Shown: positions 21,860-33,820 of the stretch, in pieces
Layout: each line of letters starts with the position of its first letter
Position numbering within the stretch: the stretch's first letter is position 1
Source: Megamerina dolium
Lineage: Eukaryota > Arthropoda > Insecta > Diptera > Megamerinidae
Reading direction: 5' to 3'
Assembly: GCA_963854835.1 (NCBI GenBank)
Contig: OY978530.1
Coordinates: forward strand, 5,262,501 to 5,326,500
Length of the DNA stretch: 64,000 bases
Program-made: the position numbers and the translations under genes
The notes under the pieces: generated by a model
What the model was told of the DNA's origin: nothing
Databases searched by the model: none
The model's input: the letters and a program-made list of their open reading frames with translations, nothing else

Positions 21860-24190
21860 ATGGCAGATTTTACTAACGATGACCTACCCGTCGCAAATTT
21901 ACGAGACTATGCAGCGTATTTCCAAGGCATACCCGCTCACAGCCACATCTCATCCTCGCTAGAGGCAAACAAAAGCGAATTTTTACAGATATGGATGGAC
22001 TTTAAAGAGTCATATCAAACGCTGTTGTTATCTAGAGATCTCAGCACAGACGCCTCACTCACCGTGAAGGAATGCTACTGGATTTTGCGTAGATTCTATA
22101 TGCGAAATGCTGCCAGGATCTTCGAGCATCCGGAGCGGCTACAGAAATCCCGTGACGCTTCGGGGCCTCCGCGTGTTCCGATGCTTCAAGTCAAAGCCAA
22201 AACCAACACCATCTACAGAGATGTTTGGACTTTACGAAATCAAAGGCGCAGACTCTCAGACGAGTCTGTCTTCAGCCCACTTCGTTGAACCAAGTCTCCT
22301 CAACTCCACGGATAATCAGGCGCAGATCGTCAAGCAAGTCTGTTCTCAGTCTGCTCCGTGGGATAAAATTCGGACCAACAACGACAACCCACTCACTCTG
22401 AGGAATGAGCAGTATGATCAGGAGTGTGGCGACGCTACCGCAGAGAAAGACGCCTGCCGCCTACAAAACCCTGCGTGCAGGTGCAAAGCGAGCTGTTAAG
22501 GAGCGGTACAGAGAGAAAAGGAGTGCAGAGAGACATCTTTTCAGGCGCAAGAAGAGGAAGTTGGAAAGACGAGAGTGTGAGGAGATAGAGATGTGTAGCG
22601 ACAAGAATGAGACTCGAAAAGATCAAAGATTCAAGGGAATATGGTCGGATGAAAGCATGCCTGATGATTGGAGGCTCAGTGTTCTCTGTCCCGTACATAC
22701 AAAAGGAGACCCCACAATTTGCGCAAACTACCATGGCATAAGTCTCCTGAGCATCGATACAAGGTCTTATCGTGTGTGTTGTGTGAAGACCCAAGAAAAA
22801 CAAATCGACACACACCACCTATTTGTTGATTATAAAGCCGCTTTCGACAGTCCGGTAAGGGATTAGCTCTACGCAACAATGACTGAGTTCGGTATTCCTG
22901 CAAAGCTCATTCCACTATGTAGAATGACACTGCATAACTCCAGTTGTGCAGTGAAAATTGGGAAGGACCTGTCCACACCGTTTAGTTACAACACAATCGT
23001 TGTTCGTTATTGTGCTACTTATTCAATCTTATTATGGAGAAAATAATACAAGCTACTGATCTATCACATAATGGCACTATTTTCAACAAAAGTGTCATGC
23101 TGTTAGCGTATGCCGACGATATTGACATAATCGGCATGAACACGCGAGCATTCAGTGCAGCATTCTCAGAGTTGGAAAGAGTGTCGCGTCTTATAGGTCT
23201 TATGGTGAACGAGGGCAAGACGAAGTATCTAGTGTCAACAAACAAAGAGTCCCGGCGTCTTGGACAGCACGTCACTGTTGAAAACTGCGCTTTTGAAGTA
23301 GTAAGGGACTTTGTCTATCTTGGAACCAGCATTAACAGCAGTAATGACGTCAGCTTGGAGATCATGCGTAGGATAACTCTTGCTAACAGGTGTTACTTTG
23401 GACTGAGTAAGCAATGGAGAAGTCGAGCCCTATCTCGAAGAACTAAAACTACACTCTCTTCATCATGCCTGTCCTAACATATGGCGCTGAATCCTGGACA
23501 ATTTCCACCTCGGATGAGCGAATGCTTGAGGTTTTCGAGAGAAAAGTCCTACGCAAGATCTTTGGACCTATTTGCGTTGGTGGCGAGTACCGAATGAGGT
23601 ACAACCATGAGCTGTATGAGCTGTATGCCGACACCGATATAATAAAGCGCATTAAAATTCAGTGGCTGCGCTGGCTAGGTCATGTCGAATAAATGAGAGA
23701 ACACGCTCCAGCTAAGAAGGTGTTATATTCGGAACCCGCTGGAGGACGACGCAGAAGAGGAAGACCTAGCCTCTGGTGGAAAGACCAAGTACTAAGGAAC
23801 CTGACGACGCTTGGAATTTCTAACTGGCGCCAGCTAGCGAAGAACGGAAATGGCTAGCGAAGCATGCTATATTCGGCCTAAATCGATATTCGGTTGTTAT
23901 GGCCACATAAGTAAATAAGTAGTAACAACCCACTCACTTTACGATGCCCGATGGAATCCATATTTCAGCAATCCCATCCGATGTGTCCATTGTGCTGTGA
24001 CTCTCATTTAGGTTATCAATCCGCAACCCTTACACATTGGTCAGCTCAAGATAGACATACACTTGTGAAAAAGCACAAGTTATGTATCAATGGTCTAGCG
24101 ACATCGCCCTACTCTAATCACTGTCCTAGTCGATTTACCTCAAACTGCGCCTACCATGTCGCAAAAGCCTAAATCCCCATACCAAGTGTC
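21860..24190 (+). pseudogene. Pao/BEL-like gag, split by an RTE element
   Basis: The first part (21860-22288, 142 codons, frameshifting near 22200 and continuing to 22397) has no motif I can name. After the RTE insertion (22398-23924) the frame resumes at 23939 with CPLCCDSHLGYQ, then RHTLVKKHKLCINGLA, then CPSRF...NCAYH. This Cys/His pattern is typical of the C-terminal gag of Pao/BEL elements. The insert is flanked by a 14-bp duplication, so the two parts belong to one gene. It breaks off near 24190. Confidence 0.6.
22398..23924 (+). mobile_element. RTE-type non-LTR element, copy R-a, 5'-truncated
   Basis: Flanked by a perfect 14-bp target-site duplication ACAACCCACTCACT (22384-22397 and 23925-23938). 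It contains RT pieces: MPDDWRLSVLCPVHTKGDPTICANY near 22660, TQEKQIDTHHLFVDYKAAFDSP, the active-site YADD in LLAYADDIDIIG near 23105, then MPVLTYGAESWTIST and LRKIFGPIC. Several stops and a deletion break the frame. The 3' end is a short tandem tail of AAGT-like units, as expected for RTE elements. The YADD motif is intact here, unlike in copy R-d. Confidence 0.9.
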
Positions 24191-24284
24191 CACCACTCGG
24201 TGGATATCTACCTCAATAAATTCTGCCTTAACGGTCCATATTTGTGTCACTGATATCAAACTCAAAATTATTGGCACAGCCCTA

Positions 24285-24648
24285 CATGGCGAGTAAAGGA
24301 ATTTCCAAAAATATTCACGAAACTTTCTGTCAATGAGTGACAAGGAATGGGCGTGAGAACACGAAGCGGGAGGCGGATGAGGCGAAACGACAAAACAAAA
24401 AACACGTTTAATTAAATACAGTTAGTGCACATGGGCTCAGTATTTTAAAATTTAAAACGTCAAACCTAAAGAACTCAGAGATAGTATAAACCGCTTAAAT
24501 TCTTTGAGAAAAACGAAGAAAACATGAAATACTTGCCCAACGCTGTTCACTATATTGTGAATGACGCAGATGATCGCAATTTCGACTGGCAATAAACCAG
24601 TTGAGTAACGAGACCGACTGGTTCTCGAATGGGTCGATGTGATAAGGT
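24285..24648 (-). repeat. Inverted repeat arm, right
   Basis: Inverted, longer homologue of 21595-21850. Matching blocks are 24285-24425 and 24575-24648; about 150 bp between them has no counterpart in the left arm. The pair encloses the Pao-like gag and the RTE copy. Confidence 0.5.
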
Positions 24649-24827
24649 AGTTACCCAATCTCCTATTTGATAATATGTTTTTTTTTCATGCGTATATCTT
24701 AATGTGTGAATATACGTGTGTAAATAAAAGAAGAGGAAAACGATGTTGTCAACGGCCACGTTTAGAGTTGAGGAGAACAAATAAAAACCGCGAGTTTATA
24801 TGGGAACTTATATAATAATATAATATA

Positions 24828-25401
24828 CAAGGTGTGACAATTATGTATTAAGACTGCCTCTAGAAAGCACAATTAAAACACAATATCTGCTAATTTTTCG
24901 GTATATTTATTCGAAATATTCTCCTCCTGATTCAATACACTTGTTACATCGATTTAATAGTGGTTCAAACGCGTGTTCCAGCTCATTTTTCAGAATTGTC
25001 TCCAGTGGCCTCGTCGAAGCCCGTTGTATGGTCTAAATGTCATCAAAAATGCATCCTTTCAACTTCAATTTCACTTTTGGGAAAAGAAGTCGCACGGTGC
25101 CAAATCAGGTGAATACGGAGTGTGATTCAACACACAGACCTAATTCCTAGCCAAAAATTGACGAACAATGAGTGCTGTGTGACTTTTTTCTCTCTTTGCT
25201 CCATATTAAAATTTCAACATCAAACGAACACGTGTTTTGTAAAATGAATGTCAATAAACATTAAATGTCAACCAAATGCCATGAAATATTGACAGTTAGT
25301 AGAGGAAGGTTGAAGCTTCAAAACGCATGTGCTCACACATAGATGGCGCGCTTGGTTGCCGAGATATGGTTCGAGTCTTAATACGTAATTGTCGCACCTT
25401 G
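24828..25401 (-). mobile_element. Mariner family A, short non-autonomous copy A3
   Basis: Both terminal repeats are present (CAAGGTGTGACAATTATG at 24828; inverted mate ending GTCGCACCTTG at 25401), and TA flanks each side. The 574-bp element keeps the 3' region, the leader and the first transposase codons (ATGGAGCAAAGAG on the minus strand near 25191-25205), but an internal deletion removes nearly all of the transposase. It shows the complete termini of the family and could be mobilised in trans. Confidence 0.93.
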
Positions 25402-25403
25402 TA

Positions 25404-26119
25404 TATTGACATAATATATTTATTTATATTTTTATTGTTGAAAATATATGCGTATGGTTTGTATGTTTATATTTACATATATTTTCATGGGTTTATGCAT
25501 ATATCCTTTGTTTTTATATATTTAGGTGAAACACGTGAACACCCAATATCGCCGTCATAATTGTATGTGATATTTTAAAACTTAGTTGATTTGGCTTTAT
25601 ATTATAATGGCAAGATAGAGAAACAGCTAATAAGTTACAACATCATTCGCTGGTTGTGTTGCATTAATTCGCTTTTGCATATAGTGCAACAATAAAGATG
25701 AGTACACTGTTGAGTAAATGCGATAATATACCAATATGACGTGCTATGGAAATAAAACGTCGATTGTGGATATGAGTATGATTTATTATGTTATTAATAA
25801 ATATGATATAATATAATAGAAAAATGGAAAAATGTGCATGGGTAATATGGGAATGTATGGGTGACAATTTATTAGTGTATTTGTTATAAATTGCCAATGC
25901 GCTTCCTTTCGGAAGGTACTTCCCTGGGTGGGTGTGTAGGACACAGGCTCCCAAGTAAACACCTAGTATCCGGCTAGAAGGATGTGGAGGGAGTGAGGAA
26001 TGGAAAGAGTGGTGGACTTATGCTGGTTCTTACTGTGTTATCTGATGTTTAATGTGTAGATTGATGCACTATTTGTGTTAATTGATTATAAGGATTGTTG
26101 CTGATGTATGTTATCTGAA
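25404..26119. other. AT-rich spacer, no gene seen
   Basis: AT-rich DNA with TA/CATA-rich stretches near 25430-25520 and 25780-25830. Short frames on both strands match nothing I recognise. An LTR for the following errantivirus remnant might be hidden here, but I cannot see its ends. Confidence 0.5.
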
Positions 26120-27104
26120 CCAATGAAAGTCAACCACCTTGAAGGGTCAGATGAGAGTGAAGTAAATTTTCTATAGGCCACAGACAAGGAAATATTCCGA
26201 TAATTTATGTAAATATAGTAAAATTGAAAATTAAATGCTTAATAGACACAGGTTCATCGACAACACTTTTACATAAGGAACAAACTTGACATACCTATAA
26301 CATTCAAGACATTAAACGGACATATACTTGCAGAATATGAGGTAATCAGAGAATTTCCAAAAGAATTCGATAACCCAAACCTAGTGGCATGGGAACTCAC
26401 TACATTTAAAAATAAAAAATTTTAAAGACTTACGGGACAAAACATTCTACGGCAATTTCAAGTTAAGATAGATTTAGGCGAAGAGTTCATCGAAATAAAT
26501 GCCAATAAAATAAAATTCATTGATGACATTCTCGAATCAGTACAAACCGATAGCGCAATAATTCAGAACCTTATACGCGAAGACATGAACGCCGAAATAA
26601 ATTCATTGTTAAAAACAATAACAAATAAAAATGCGCATTTGTTTTTTCAAGAAGAAGAACAATTTTCGCATACTCACGAAATAAAGCACGAAATCGTCAC
26701 CACAACAGACAAATCTATTCTAAAATATATCTTAGATAATATTCTAATATTTAGCACAGCAACACAGGAACATGTAGATAGCAAAAGGAAAATTTTTGAC
26801 AGTCTCGGAGAACATAGCTTACGGATTCAAATTGACAAATGCAATTTCCTTGCTACAACTACGGAATATCTAGGGAATATCCTGACTACTGAGGGATTAA
26901 AGTCAAACCCAAACAAAAAAACGAGGCAATGCAAAAGTTAATCAAAAGTTAGTTAAACTAATCAAATCGGTTCTTGGAGCAACTGAATATTATCGTAAAT
27001 TCGTTAAGAATTATGCTAACATAGCTCAAGCAATGACAAAATACCTGAAAAAGGATACGAAAATCAATGTACACGATACAGGTTATATGGCTGACCTCTC
27101 TCTG

Positions 27105-27345
27105 AGAGACCATTGTGATACCACCGAGCTTCTCTTCCAATACTGTTGTGCGTGTTAAATTTGGACAGCATTAGAAGAGACCTATTTTTTTTATTTTTTT
27201 TTTTTAGAAGAGACCTACTTATATTAGCCGGGTCCGAACGGCAGAACACTTGTGACCTCTTTAACTTTTAAGAAGCGTTTTTGGCAAATTGTTACTGCCG
27301 GAAAAAATGCCAATTCTTGCCGGCAGGTGGGTATCGTTTGAAAGT
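27105..27345 (-). mobile_element. SINE fragment S5 (body only)
   Basis: Inverted SINE body. The terminal ACCGAGCTTCTCTTCC and ACTGTTGTGCG blocks and the GCCGGGTCCGAACGGCAGAACACTTGTGAC block are recognisable, diverged from the full copies. An extra T-rich insertion of about 35 bp lies near 27180-27215, with AGAAGAGACCTA on both sides. The tRNA-like head is missing. Confidence 0.75.
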
Positions 27346-28796
27346 ACATGGTACATAGTACATGGACGTCTCTTACAAACTAAAAATGTTATTAATTACC
27401 CCGTTACTTAAGTATTCAGATTTTAAGAAAAAATTTGAGGTCACCACCGATATGCTATGGAAGCAAAATATTGAATGACCACGAAAAAAAATAAACGGTA
27501 AACTGCTTTAGACCCTAAATTTACGGCATGACATTTGACCTCTCAACAGATCCCCAACCACTTAAGTAGCTACAATTAAAGTACAGATGGAAAGACATAA
27601 AGAATATGACGTCAATCTAGGATACATCAAAGGAAAGGAAAACACTTTAGCTGATTTCCTTAGCAGAATAAACAATGAAACTGCTGATATTTACTTAATA
27701 AACGCTGATGCACAAGAAGCAGGCAATACGAGCATCTGGCAACTTTACACTCACAAGAAAAGGAAAACAATGACCACATTCCATTCCTGTACTCAGTAGT
27801 TAATCGTTTCCATACTCAAATTATATTGACAGAAAACAAGTGCAGAGAAATAGAAATAGTCGGTCAAAAAGGAAAATATTCATCAGCATAGATGACATAA
27901 GAATCGGATTCATTTCAGACGTCTTCCGAAGATTCCTTAAAACAGGTAAAGTGGGAATATTCTTTGAACTTCCTGATGGATGGATGGATGGATTCAATAG
28001 AAGCATAAAATTCTACAAATGCTCATATCATGTAAAGGACATGAAAGTTCATCAGGTTCTCCGATACATAAAGAAACACCACTTTAACGAAAGCAGCCAT
28101 TCAAGCATTATCGAAAACTATGAAGGATTAAAAAATTAATCTATTTCAAAAATTTAAAGATACTAATCCAGAAACTTATCAACAACTGCGACATACTTGT
28201 ATGCAATCAGACTAAATATGATAGATATCCAATTAGACCAAAATTTCACATAACGAAAGCATTAAAAGATATAAAAGAGATAACAGCTAATTACAGAATA
28301 AAAGATAGAAAAGAGAAACTAATAAATAAAGCCAATGTAAAAAGAGAAGATTATAAAGAAGAAAGAAATCAGGGACATGTCAGACATAAACACGAACGTA
28401 GATACAGAAAATTATCACTTGAAAATGTTCATACTAGCAATATAAAAAGACCTGCAAAATTTTCAGGTAATATTGACAACAATGATCGGACTACTAGCGC
28501 TAATGATAGGAGCAGAAGCAACAATAATAATTTAGGACGTGGGCAACGATGAAGGATTAGCCGAAATAAAACTAGACAATATACAAGTAATCATAGATTC
28601 TGACATCTTTCTTCATATAATTAGACCAAAAGAAATCGAAAACATCATAGACACACTAGAAGGCTTATCCAAGACTATTAAACTTACTTAAAAACGACCG
28701 ACTCTGAAATACGATTTTCAGACACTCAGGACGAAGCTGCATACGCTACTACCACACAAACAGAAAATAGAACTACTCAATATACTAGGCACTACA

Positions 28797-28938
28797 ATGA
28801 AAAGATTTTTCTCTCGAACGGTACACACCTGTCGGCAAGCAATTGGCAATTCTTCCGATAGTAACAACTTGCCATGCCAAGTTTCTAAAAGAACTCTGAG
28901 ACAAAGCTCAGAAAAAGTGATGTCACAAGGGTTCTGCC
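28797..28938 (+). mobile_element. SINE fragment S6 (internal part)
   Basis: Matches the middle of the SINE body from AAAGATTTTTCT to GTGATGTCACAAGGGTTCTGCC. Both the tRNA-like head and the 3' end are absent. It lies in the env-like region of E2. Confidence 0.8.
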
Positions 28939-29084
28939 AGTAATGGTTCTGCTTAATCAAGTTGAAAACGCACAAAGAATGGAAGAATTAACAATCCATA
29001 AAAAATTTCATCAAGTAAACCCTTGGATAATAGTTATTGTCATAATTAAATACATTATTTATATTTCGGGAATAGCAAATAATA

Positions 29085-29215
29085 ACTTTTTTAAATGAAA
29101 ACGGCTTTATTGTTTTTCAAAATATTCACCATGATGATCAATGCCCTTTTGCATTCATTCAAACCATTTGTAATAGCAGCTTTTCTATTCCTCTTGAGAC
29201 ACTTCCAAAACATGG
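29085..29215 (-). pseudogene. Possible mariner transposase C-terminal scrap
   Basis: Read leftward, the sequence gives a block near 29110-29170 like YYKWFExMQKGIDHHGEYFEKQ followed by a stop. This resembles the C-terminal end of some mariner transposases. It is short and supported by this motif alone. Confidence 0.4.
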
Positions 29216-29219
29216 TGTT

Positions 29220-30143
29220 TGAACACTTCAACGCGACTCTATTTCCAACTCTGAGAATGATGCATTGACTGCTCGCGTGTTCATGCCGATTATGTTAATA
29301 CCATCGGCACACACTAATAGCATGACACTTTTGTTGAAAATAGTGCCATTATGTGATAGATCAGCAGCTCGTATTATTTTCTCCATAATAAGATTGAGTA
29401 AGTCGCACGATAACGAATCACTTTGTCTGAAACCCCGTTCAGTATTAAACGGTGCGGAGAGGTTCCAATGTTCACTGCTGCACAACGGGAGTTACACAGT
29501 GTCATTCTACAAAGTCGAATGAGCTTTGCAGGAATACCGAACTCAGACATTGTTGCGTAGAGATAATCCCTTACCGGACTGTCGAAAGCGGCTTTATAAT
29601 CAACAAATAGGTGGTGTGTATCGATTTGTTTTTCTTGGGTCTTCTCCAGGATTTGGTGCAGTGTGAAAATTTGGTCGATGGTAGATTTACCAGGTCTGAA
29701 GCCACACTGATAAGGTCCAATCAGGTTGTGGAGCATGGGCTTCAATCTTTCACACAATACGCTCGATAGGACCTTGTATGCGATACTCAGGAGACTTATG
29801 CCACGGTAGTTGGCGCAAATTGTGGGGTTTCCTTTTGTATGTACGGGACAGAGAACACTGAGCCTCCAATCATCAGGCATGCTTTCATCCGACCATATTC
29901 TGCTTATGAGCTGGTGCTTAAGTGTGAGCAGCTCATCGCCTCCGGTCTTAAACTGTTTGGCAGGTAGGCCATCAGCGCCTGCACTTTTGTTGTTTTTCAG
30001 TCCAGAAAGGGCATCTCTGACCTCGTCGTGATCGGGTGGTGGTAGTCCTTATCATCGGTGATTGGGGAGTTCGGAAGATCTCCTCAACTGGCAGGACTGC
30101 TTGTGTTGTCATGATTCAGTAACGTAGAGAAATGTTCCCTTCC
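29220..30143 (-). mobile_element. RTE-type element fragment, copy R-b
   Basis: Reads leftward. 29374-29880 encodes MPDDWRLSVLCPVHTKGNPTICANYRGISLLSIAYKVL, then IGPYQCGFRPGKSTIDQIFTLHQIL and KQIDTHHLFVDYKAAFDSP. These are RT blocks 1-3 of the same family as R-a and R-d. The 29228-29485 piece covers the start of the active-site region in another frame, where the motif reads VCADGI, so the catalytic YADD is lost. It is truncated at both ends; I see no tail. Confidence 0.85.
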
Positions 30144-30735
30144 TAGTTATATTTAAAGGCATTTAGAAATGAACTTGGTCAACATTTTTGTAAAAAAAAG
30201 GAGTAAGAAAGTTATCTAAAAGACCACGTGGCAAATTAATGGTATTCCTTTGACTCATAACTGTACCAAGTCACTATGGCCGAAGCAAAAATCGCTAAAC
30301 AAAAAATTAAACGTGCTAGAAACGTGTCAAGGAATTCACCATTTCATCGGATGAGGAGCTTGCCTGCAGACTCTAGGCACTTAAAAAGTATTATCTAGAT
30401 AAACGATTCAAGCCAATTTAGAGTAGTTGGATAACAATGACTCATGTAGTGGTACCATATCATCGCATATGCATACCATTGTGCATAGCAATATACTGTA
30501 CTGTACAACAATACATTACGTACGTACAAATATGCTTGCATCAACTACACCTATGTATATCATTATGTACATGCATGTTCATATATACATATCTATTTTT
30601 GTTTCACTTTTGTTTACATTTCGCTTTTCTTGAAATGCACAGGCAACATGATATACTGATATTTTCGATCACTTGCATTGATATAGAATATCATTATATT
30701 GTGTTTAAACAATTATGAAGTATTGTGTCGCCACT
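30144..30735. other. Spacer, no gene seen
   Basis: AT-rich DNA with GTAC/CATAC-rich short repeats near 30500-30600. The open frames at 30427-30718 are out-of-phase readings of the same sequence and look non-coding. Confidence 0.5.
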
Positions 30736-30960
30736 CTAAGTGTTATGTATGTATGACCAATTAACCCAAATCTGAGCATTGGTTTTTGCTGCAACCTGGG
30801 TGTTGATTGATCTAGGTCAGCATATGGAAATGGATGGGAATATTGGAAATTCTGGAAATAATTATGTAGTATAAATAGAGCTGATATTTGAAAATAAAGA
30901 TCAGAATTAAACTAACACAAATACGTCGTGGTTTATTCTCGCAATATATCAAGCTTGTAG
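30736..30960 (+). mobile_element. Probable 5' LTR of BEL element B2
   Basis: It lies upstream of a BEL gag. It contains a TATA box (TATAAATAGAG from 30870) and a polyadenylation signal AATAAA (30893-30898). It is followed at 30961 by TGGCAACACACGAG, a plausible primer-binding site. The left boundary is a guess; no 3' LTR is present. Confidence 0.5.
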
Positions 30961-31190
30961 TGGCAACACACGAGCTGTCAATACATGGAGCGGTGCAACC
31001 GCTTTGACAAACGGTAGGACTGAGACATAATTACTGGTTAGCCTAGTTAGTTAGTCCTTTATGAGGCAATCCTTGCCCAGGTCAAACATTTCACTAACAC
31101 GAACGATAACACAATCATCCTTTTCTATTACACTCAGATGCTGTTCGTCCAAAATATGAAGAGCTTTATTTCACTCTACGACCAACGCTT

Positions 31191-31980
31191 ATGACAGCAA
31201 TAAGTGACATCCATCACAACAATAACAACATAAAAGGAGATGATAATCAAAAAGACACATTTCTTGGCAAGTCACTTAAATTACCCGAAATTCCATCGCC
31301 TTCGTTTTCGGGAGACTACACACAATGGCTGTCATACTACGAAACTTTCTCCGCACTGGTAGATCGCAACGCATCATTTGATGACGTCACTCTTTTTCAC
31401 TACTTGCGCTCTTCGTTACGAGATGGCGCACTTCGCCGTATACAGTCGATGGAGGTCACTGAAAACTACGACGTTCTCTAAAGCTGCTTGTGGAGCGATA
31501 CCAACGACGAAATATCATCGTACGCGAACACATCAGACAACACTTCAACATACCTTCAATATCAGTAAAAATTGGTCCACTTGCGTTGCGAGATTTGATT
31601 GATTCGGTAAGCATACATTTAAGAGTGTTATCGTCATTGGGGAGACCAGCCAAACATTGGGATTACTTGGTTAGCGAATTGGTGCTATCGAAGCTAGACA
31701 ATATCACATTAGAAAACTGGAACGATGAGTCTCCAACTGATCGACTTCCCACACTTGACGAACTTTTCAAATTTCTTGAAAAACGCTGCAATCGTTTGGA
31801 AGAAAGATCGTCAGTTCAGTGGCCAAATCGCCAAAATCAATACAATTTCAGCAAAGCCCAGCCACAAATACGCCCTACGCAGCAGCTCGCATCCTTTGTT
31901 GCCAAAGAGAATTTAAAGCCACAGCGTAATTGCACATTACCGTTATCGCTTCAAATAGCCCTGCATTCGCTGCAAAGATA
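31191..31980 (+). pseudogene. BEL/Pao gag (element B2)
   Basis: Two overlapping frames. 31191-31481 reads LPEIPSPSFSGDYTQWLSYYETFSALVD, then DDVTLFHYLRSSLRDGALRRIQ, the classic BEL gag capsid start. 31490-31981 continues one frame over with a KIGPLALRDLIDSVSIHLRVLSSLG block and ELFKFLEKRCNRLE. A frameshift near 31480 separates them, and the normal zinc-knuckle region is missing. Confidence 0.88.
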
Positions 31981-32029
31981 GTCAAATAAATAAACTCAAC
32001 GCTAGCACTTACTTCTACAGAGCATAATT

Positions 32030-32355
32030 CCGTGTTTACGGTTCTTCTCGCTACTACGCTCATTCATCTTGTCAACAAATGGGGAGTTCCAATGCCTTGC
32101 CGAGCACTGCTAGGCTCTGAATCTCAGTTAAATTTCATCTCAGAGCGTGTCGCTGTTCAGCTGGGCATAAAACGTCAACTAGCTAACGTTGAAATTTGCG
32201 GCATTGGTGAAACTAGCGCCTCAGCAGGTTTATGTCAGACAAATACTATTTTCTACCACATCATTGCGTCAGAAAGGCCGACAGATCTTCTACAAAATTA
32301 CGCGTCGTGTTTGAGGCTTCAACGAAAACAACTTCCACCGTGTCTCACTCAATGA
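32030..32355 (+). pseudogene. BEL/Pao protease fragment (element B2)
   Basis: Reads PCRALLGSESQLNFISERVAVQLGI, the BEL protease block usually written RALLDSGSQ. The catalytic Asp is replaced by Gly (LLGSES), so the protease would be inactive. The frame ends at 32353. Confidence 0.85.
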
Positions 32356-32439
32356 CATTCTCATGACCGAACCCACTGTTCAAGCTGATTTGTTATCTGT
32401 TATTACGCGTTTTTGAACATCCTGCTATGTCTTTACATC

Positions 32440-33820
32440 TGACATAAGCAAAATGTATAGACAAATACTAGTGGATCCTAGAGACTGTCGCTGTCACCTA
32501 ATTCTATGGAGGGAAAATCCGCTCTACCAGCTTGGAGTTTATCAGTTAAATACTGTTACATACAGCACATCTGCTGCGTCATATTTGGCCACACGTTGCC
32601 TCACGAAACGAGCCGAAAATAATCGTCGAAAATATCCATCAGCGTCTACAGCGTTATTTTTAGAAACGTACGTCGACGTGTTATATTCGGAACCTGCTGG
32701 AGGACGACGCAGAAGAGGAAGACCTAACCTCCGGTGGAAAGACCAAGTACTGGAGAAACTGACGCCGCTTGGAATTTCTAACAGGCACGAGCTAGTAAAG
32801 AACAGAGATGGCTGGCGAAGCATGTTATTTTCGGCTTAAACCGATATTCGGTTGTTATGGCCACATAAGTAAGTAAGTAAGTAACGTCGATAATATAATG
32901 ACAGGCGCTAATACTCTGGAGCGTGCCGCAACTATCTTGTCAGATCTTCAACAAATCCTTAGCACAGCCAAATTCCACTTGCGTAAATACTGCTCTAATG
33001 TTCCTGAGCTGTTAAAGCTAATACCAGAACAGAATAAGGAACCATACTTAAGAATCGGTGGCAATGATTTTGTGAAAACTTTAGGTCTGATTTGGAATCC
33101 CACTGCTGACAAATTCGCCTACAACTTTGCCTTTACACGGACAGACATAACTACAAAGAGAACAGTGTTATCGGATATTGATAAAATATTTGATCCCCTT
33201 GGCTTGATTGGACCTGTCGTAGTGCTACGAAAGATTTTTATGCAGAAACTTTGGAAGCTCCATATCTCGTGGGATCAACAACTGCCTGAAGACTACGAAA
33301 AGTGATGGAACAATTATGTACAGCAACTGCAAAACTTAAACTCATTACAAATTCCCAGACATTTATTGTCTTTAGTGGTAAGGAAATTAGTACAGCTTCA
33401 TTCGTTTTCAGATAGCAGCGAGGCAGCATATGGCTCTTGCTATTACTTGCGCTGTATTGATGTCAACAACAAGGTCACCGTGCAGCTCATATGCTCTAAA
33501 TCGCGTGTAGCGCCATCATCATCAACATCAATTCCCAAATTAGAGCTTCAAGCAGCTGTGCTTATGACGGAACTGGTTGAACGCCTCCAAAGCATTCTTC
33601 CCATGCCTATAGAAGAGAAATTTTTCTACACCGACTTCAAAATCATGTTAGCTAAGCAAAGGATAGCAAAGCCTTTTTATACATGGACAACATTCGTCGC
33701 AAACAGAGTGGCAAAAATCCAAGAACTTACACGAAATGAAGAATGGAGCTACGTCAGCACCAAGCAAATCCTTCAGACATCATCTCACGCGGCGCTCTAT
33801 CTGAAGAATTCCTGAACTCA
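32440..33820 (+). pseudogene. BEL/Pao reverse transcriptase and RNase H (element B2)
   Basis: RT blocks are ISKMYRQILVDPRDCR...ILWRENP and YQLNTVTYSTSAASYLATRCL. The active site begins at TYVD and is broken by an RTE fragment at 32677. After it the coding resumes with NIMTGANTLERA, then FKTLGLIWNPTADKF-type wording and KIFDPLGLIGPVV, then an RNase H part (HSFSDSSEAAYGSCYYLR, PKLELQAAVLMTELVERL). Stops and a frameshift occur near 33303 and 33780. Confidence 0.88.
32677..32883 (+). mobile_element. RTE 3'-end fragment, copy R-c
   Basis: 207 bp matching only the extreme 3' end of the family (YSEPAGGRRRRGRPNLRW codons, 3' UTR and AAGT-repeat tail). It is flanked by a 7-bp target duplication ACGTCGA at 32670-32676 and 32884-32890. 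It is a heavily 5'-truncated insertion into the BEL RT active-site codons. Confidence 0.92.

Larger units (their letters stand above)
26120..28990 (+). pseudogene. Decayed errantivirus-type Gypsy element E2
   Basis: Pieces occur in the expected order. A protease start IKCLIDTGSSTTLL is near 26230-26270. RT pieces at 26585-26941 have a large internal deletion: the EIKHEIVTTTDK start is joined directly to ILDNILIFSTATQEHV and YLGNILTTEGLKSNPNK. An RNase H tail YIKGKENTLADFLSRIN is near 27610-27670. An env-like start (KRPAKFSGNIDNND frame and the adjacent QVILTTMIGLLALMIGAEA) is near 28450-28520. A hydrophobic segment (PWIIVIVIIKYIIYISGI) is near 29015-29070. The order and wording parallel element E1. 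Many stops and two SINE pieces break it; it encodes nothing functional. Confidence 0.8.

Noticed and set aside
29265..29522. Plus-strand frames over RTE copies (29265-29522, 36341-36601 minus and similar)
   Set aside because: These are antisense shadows of the RTE RT and C-terminal coding sequence.
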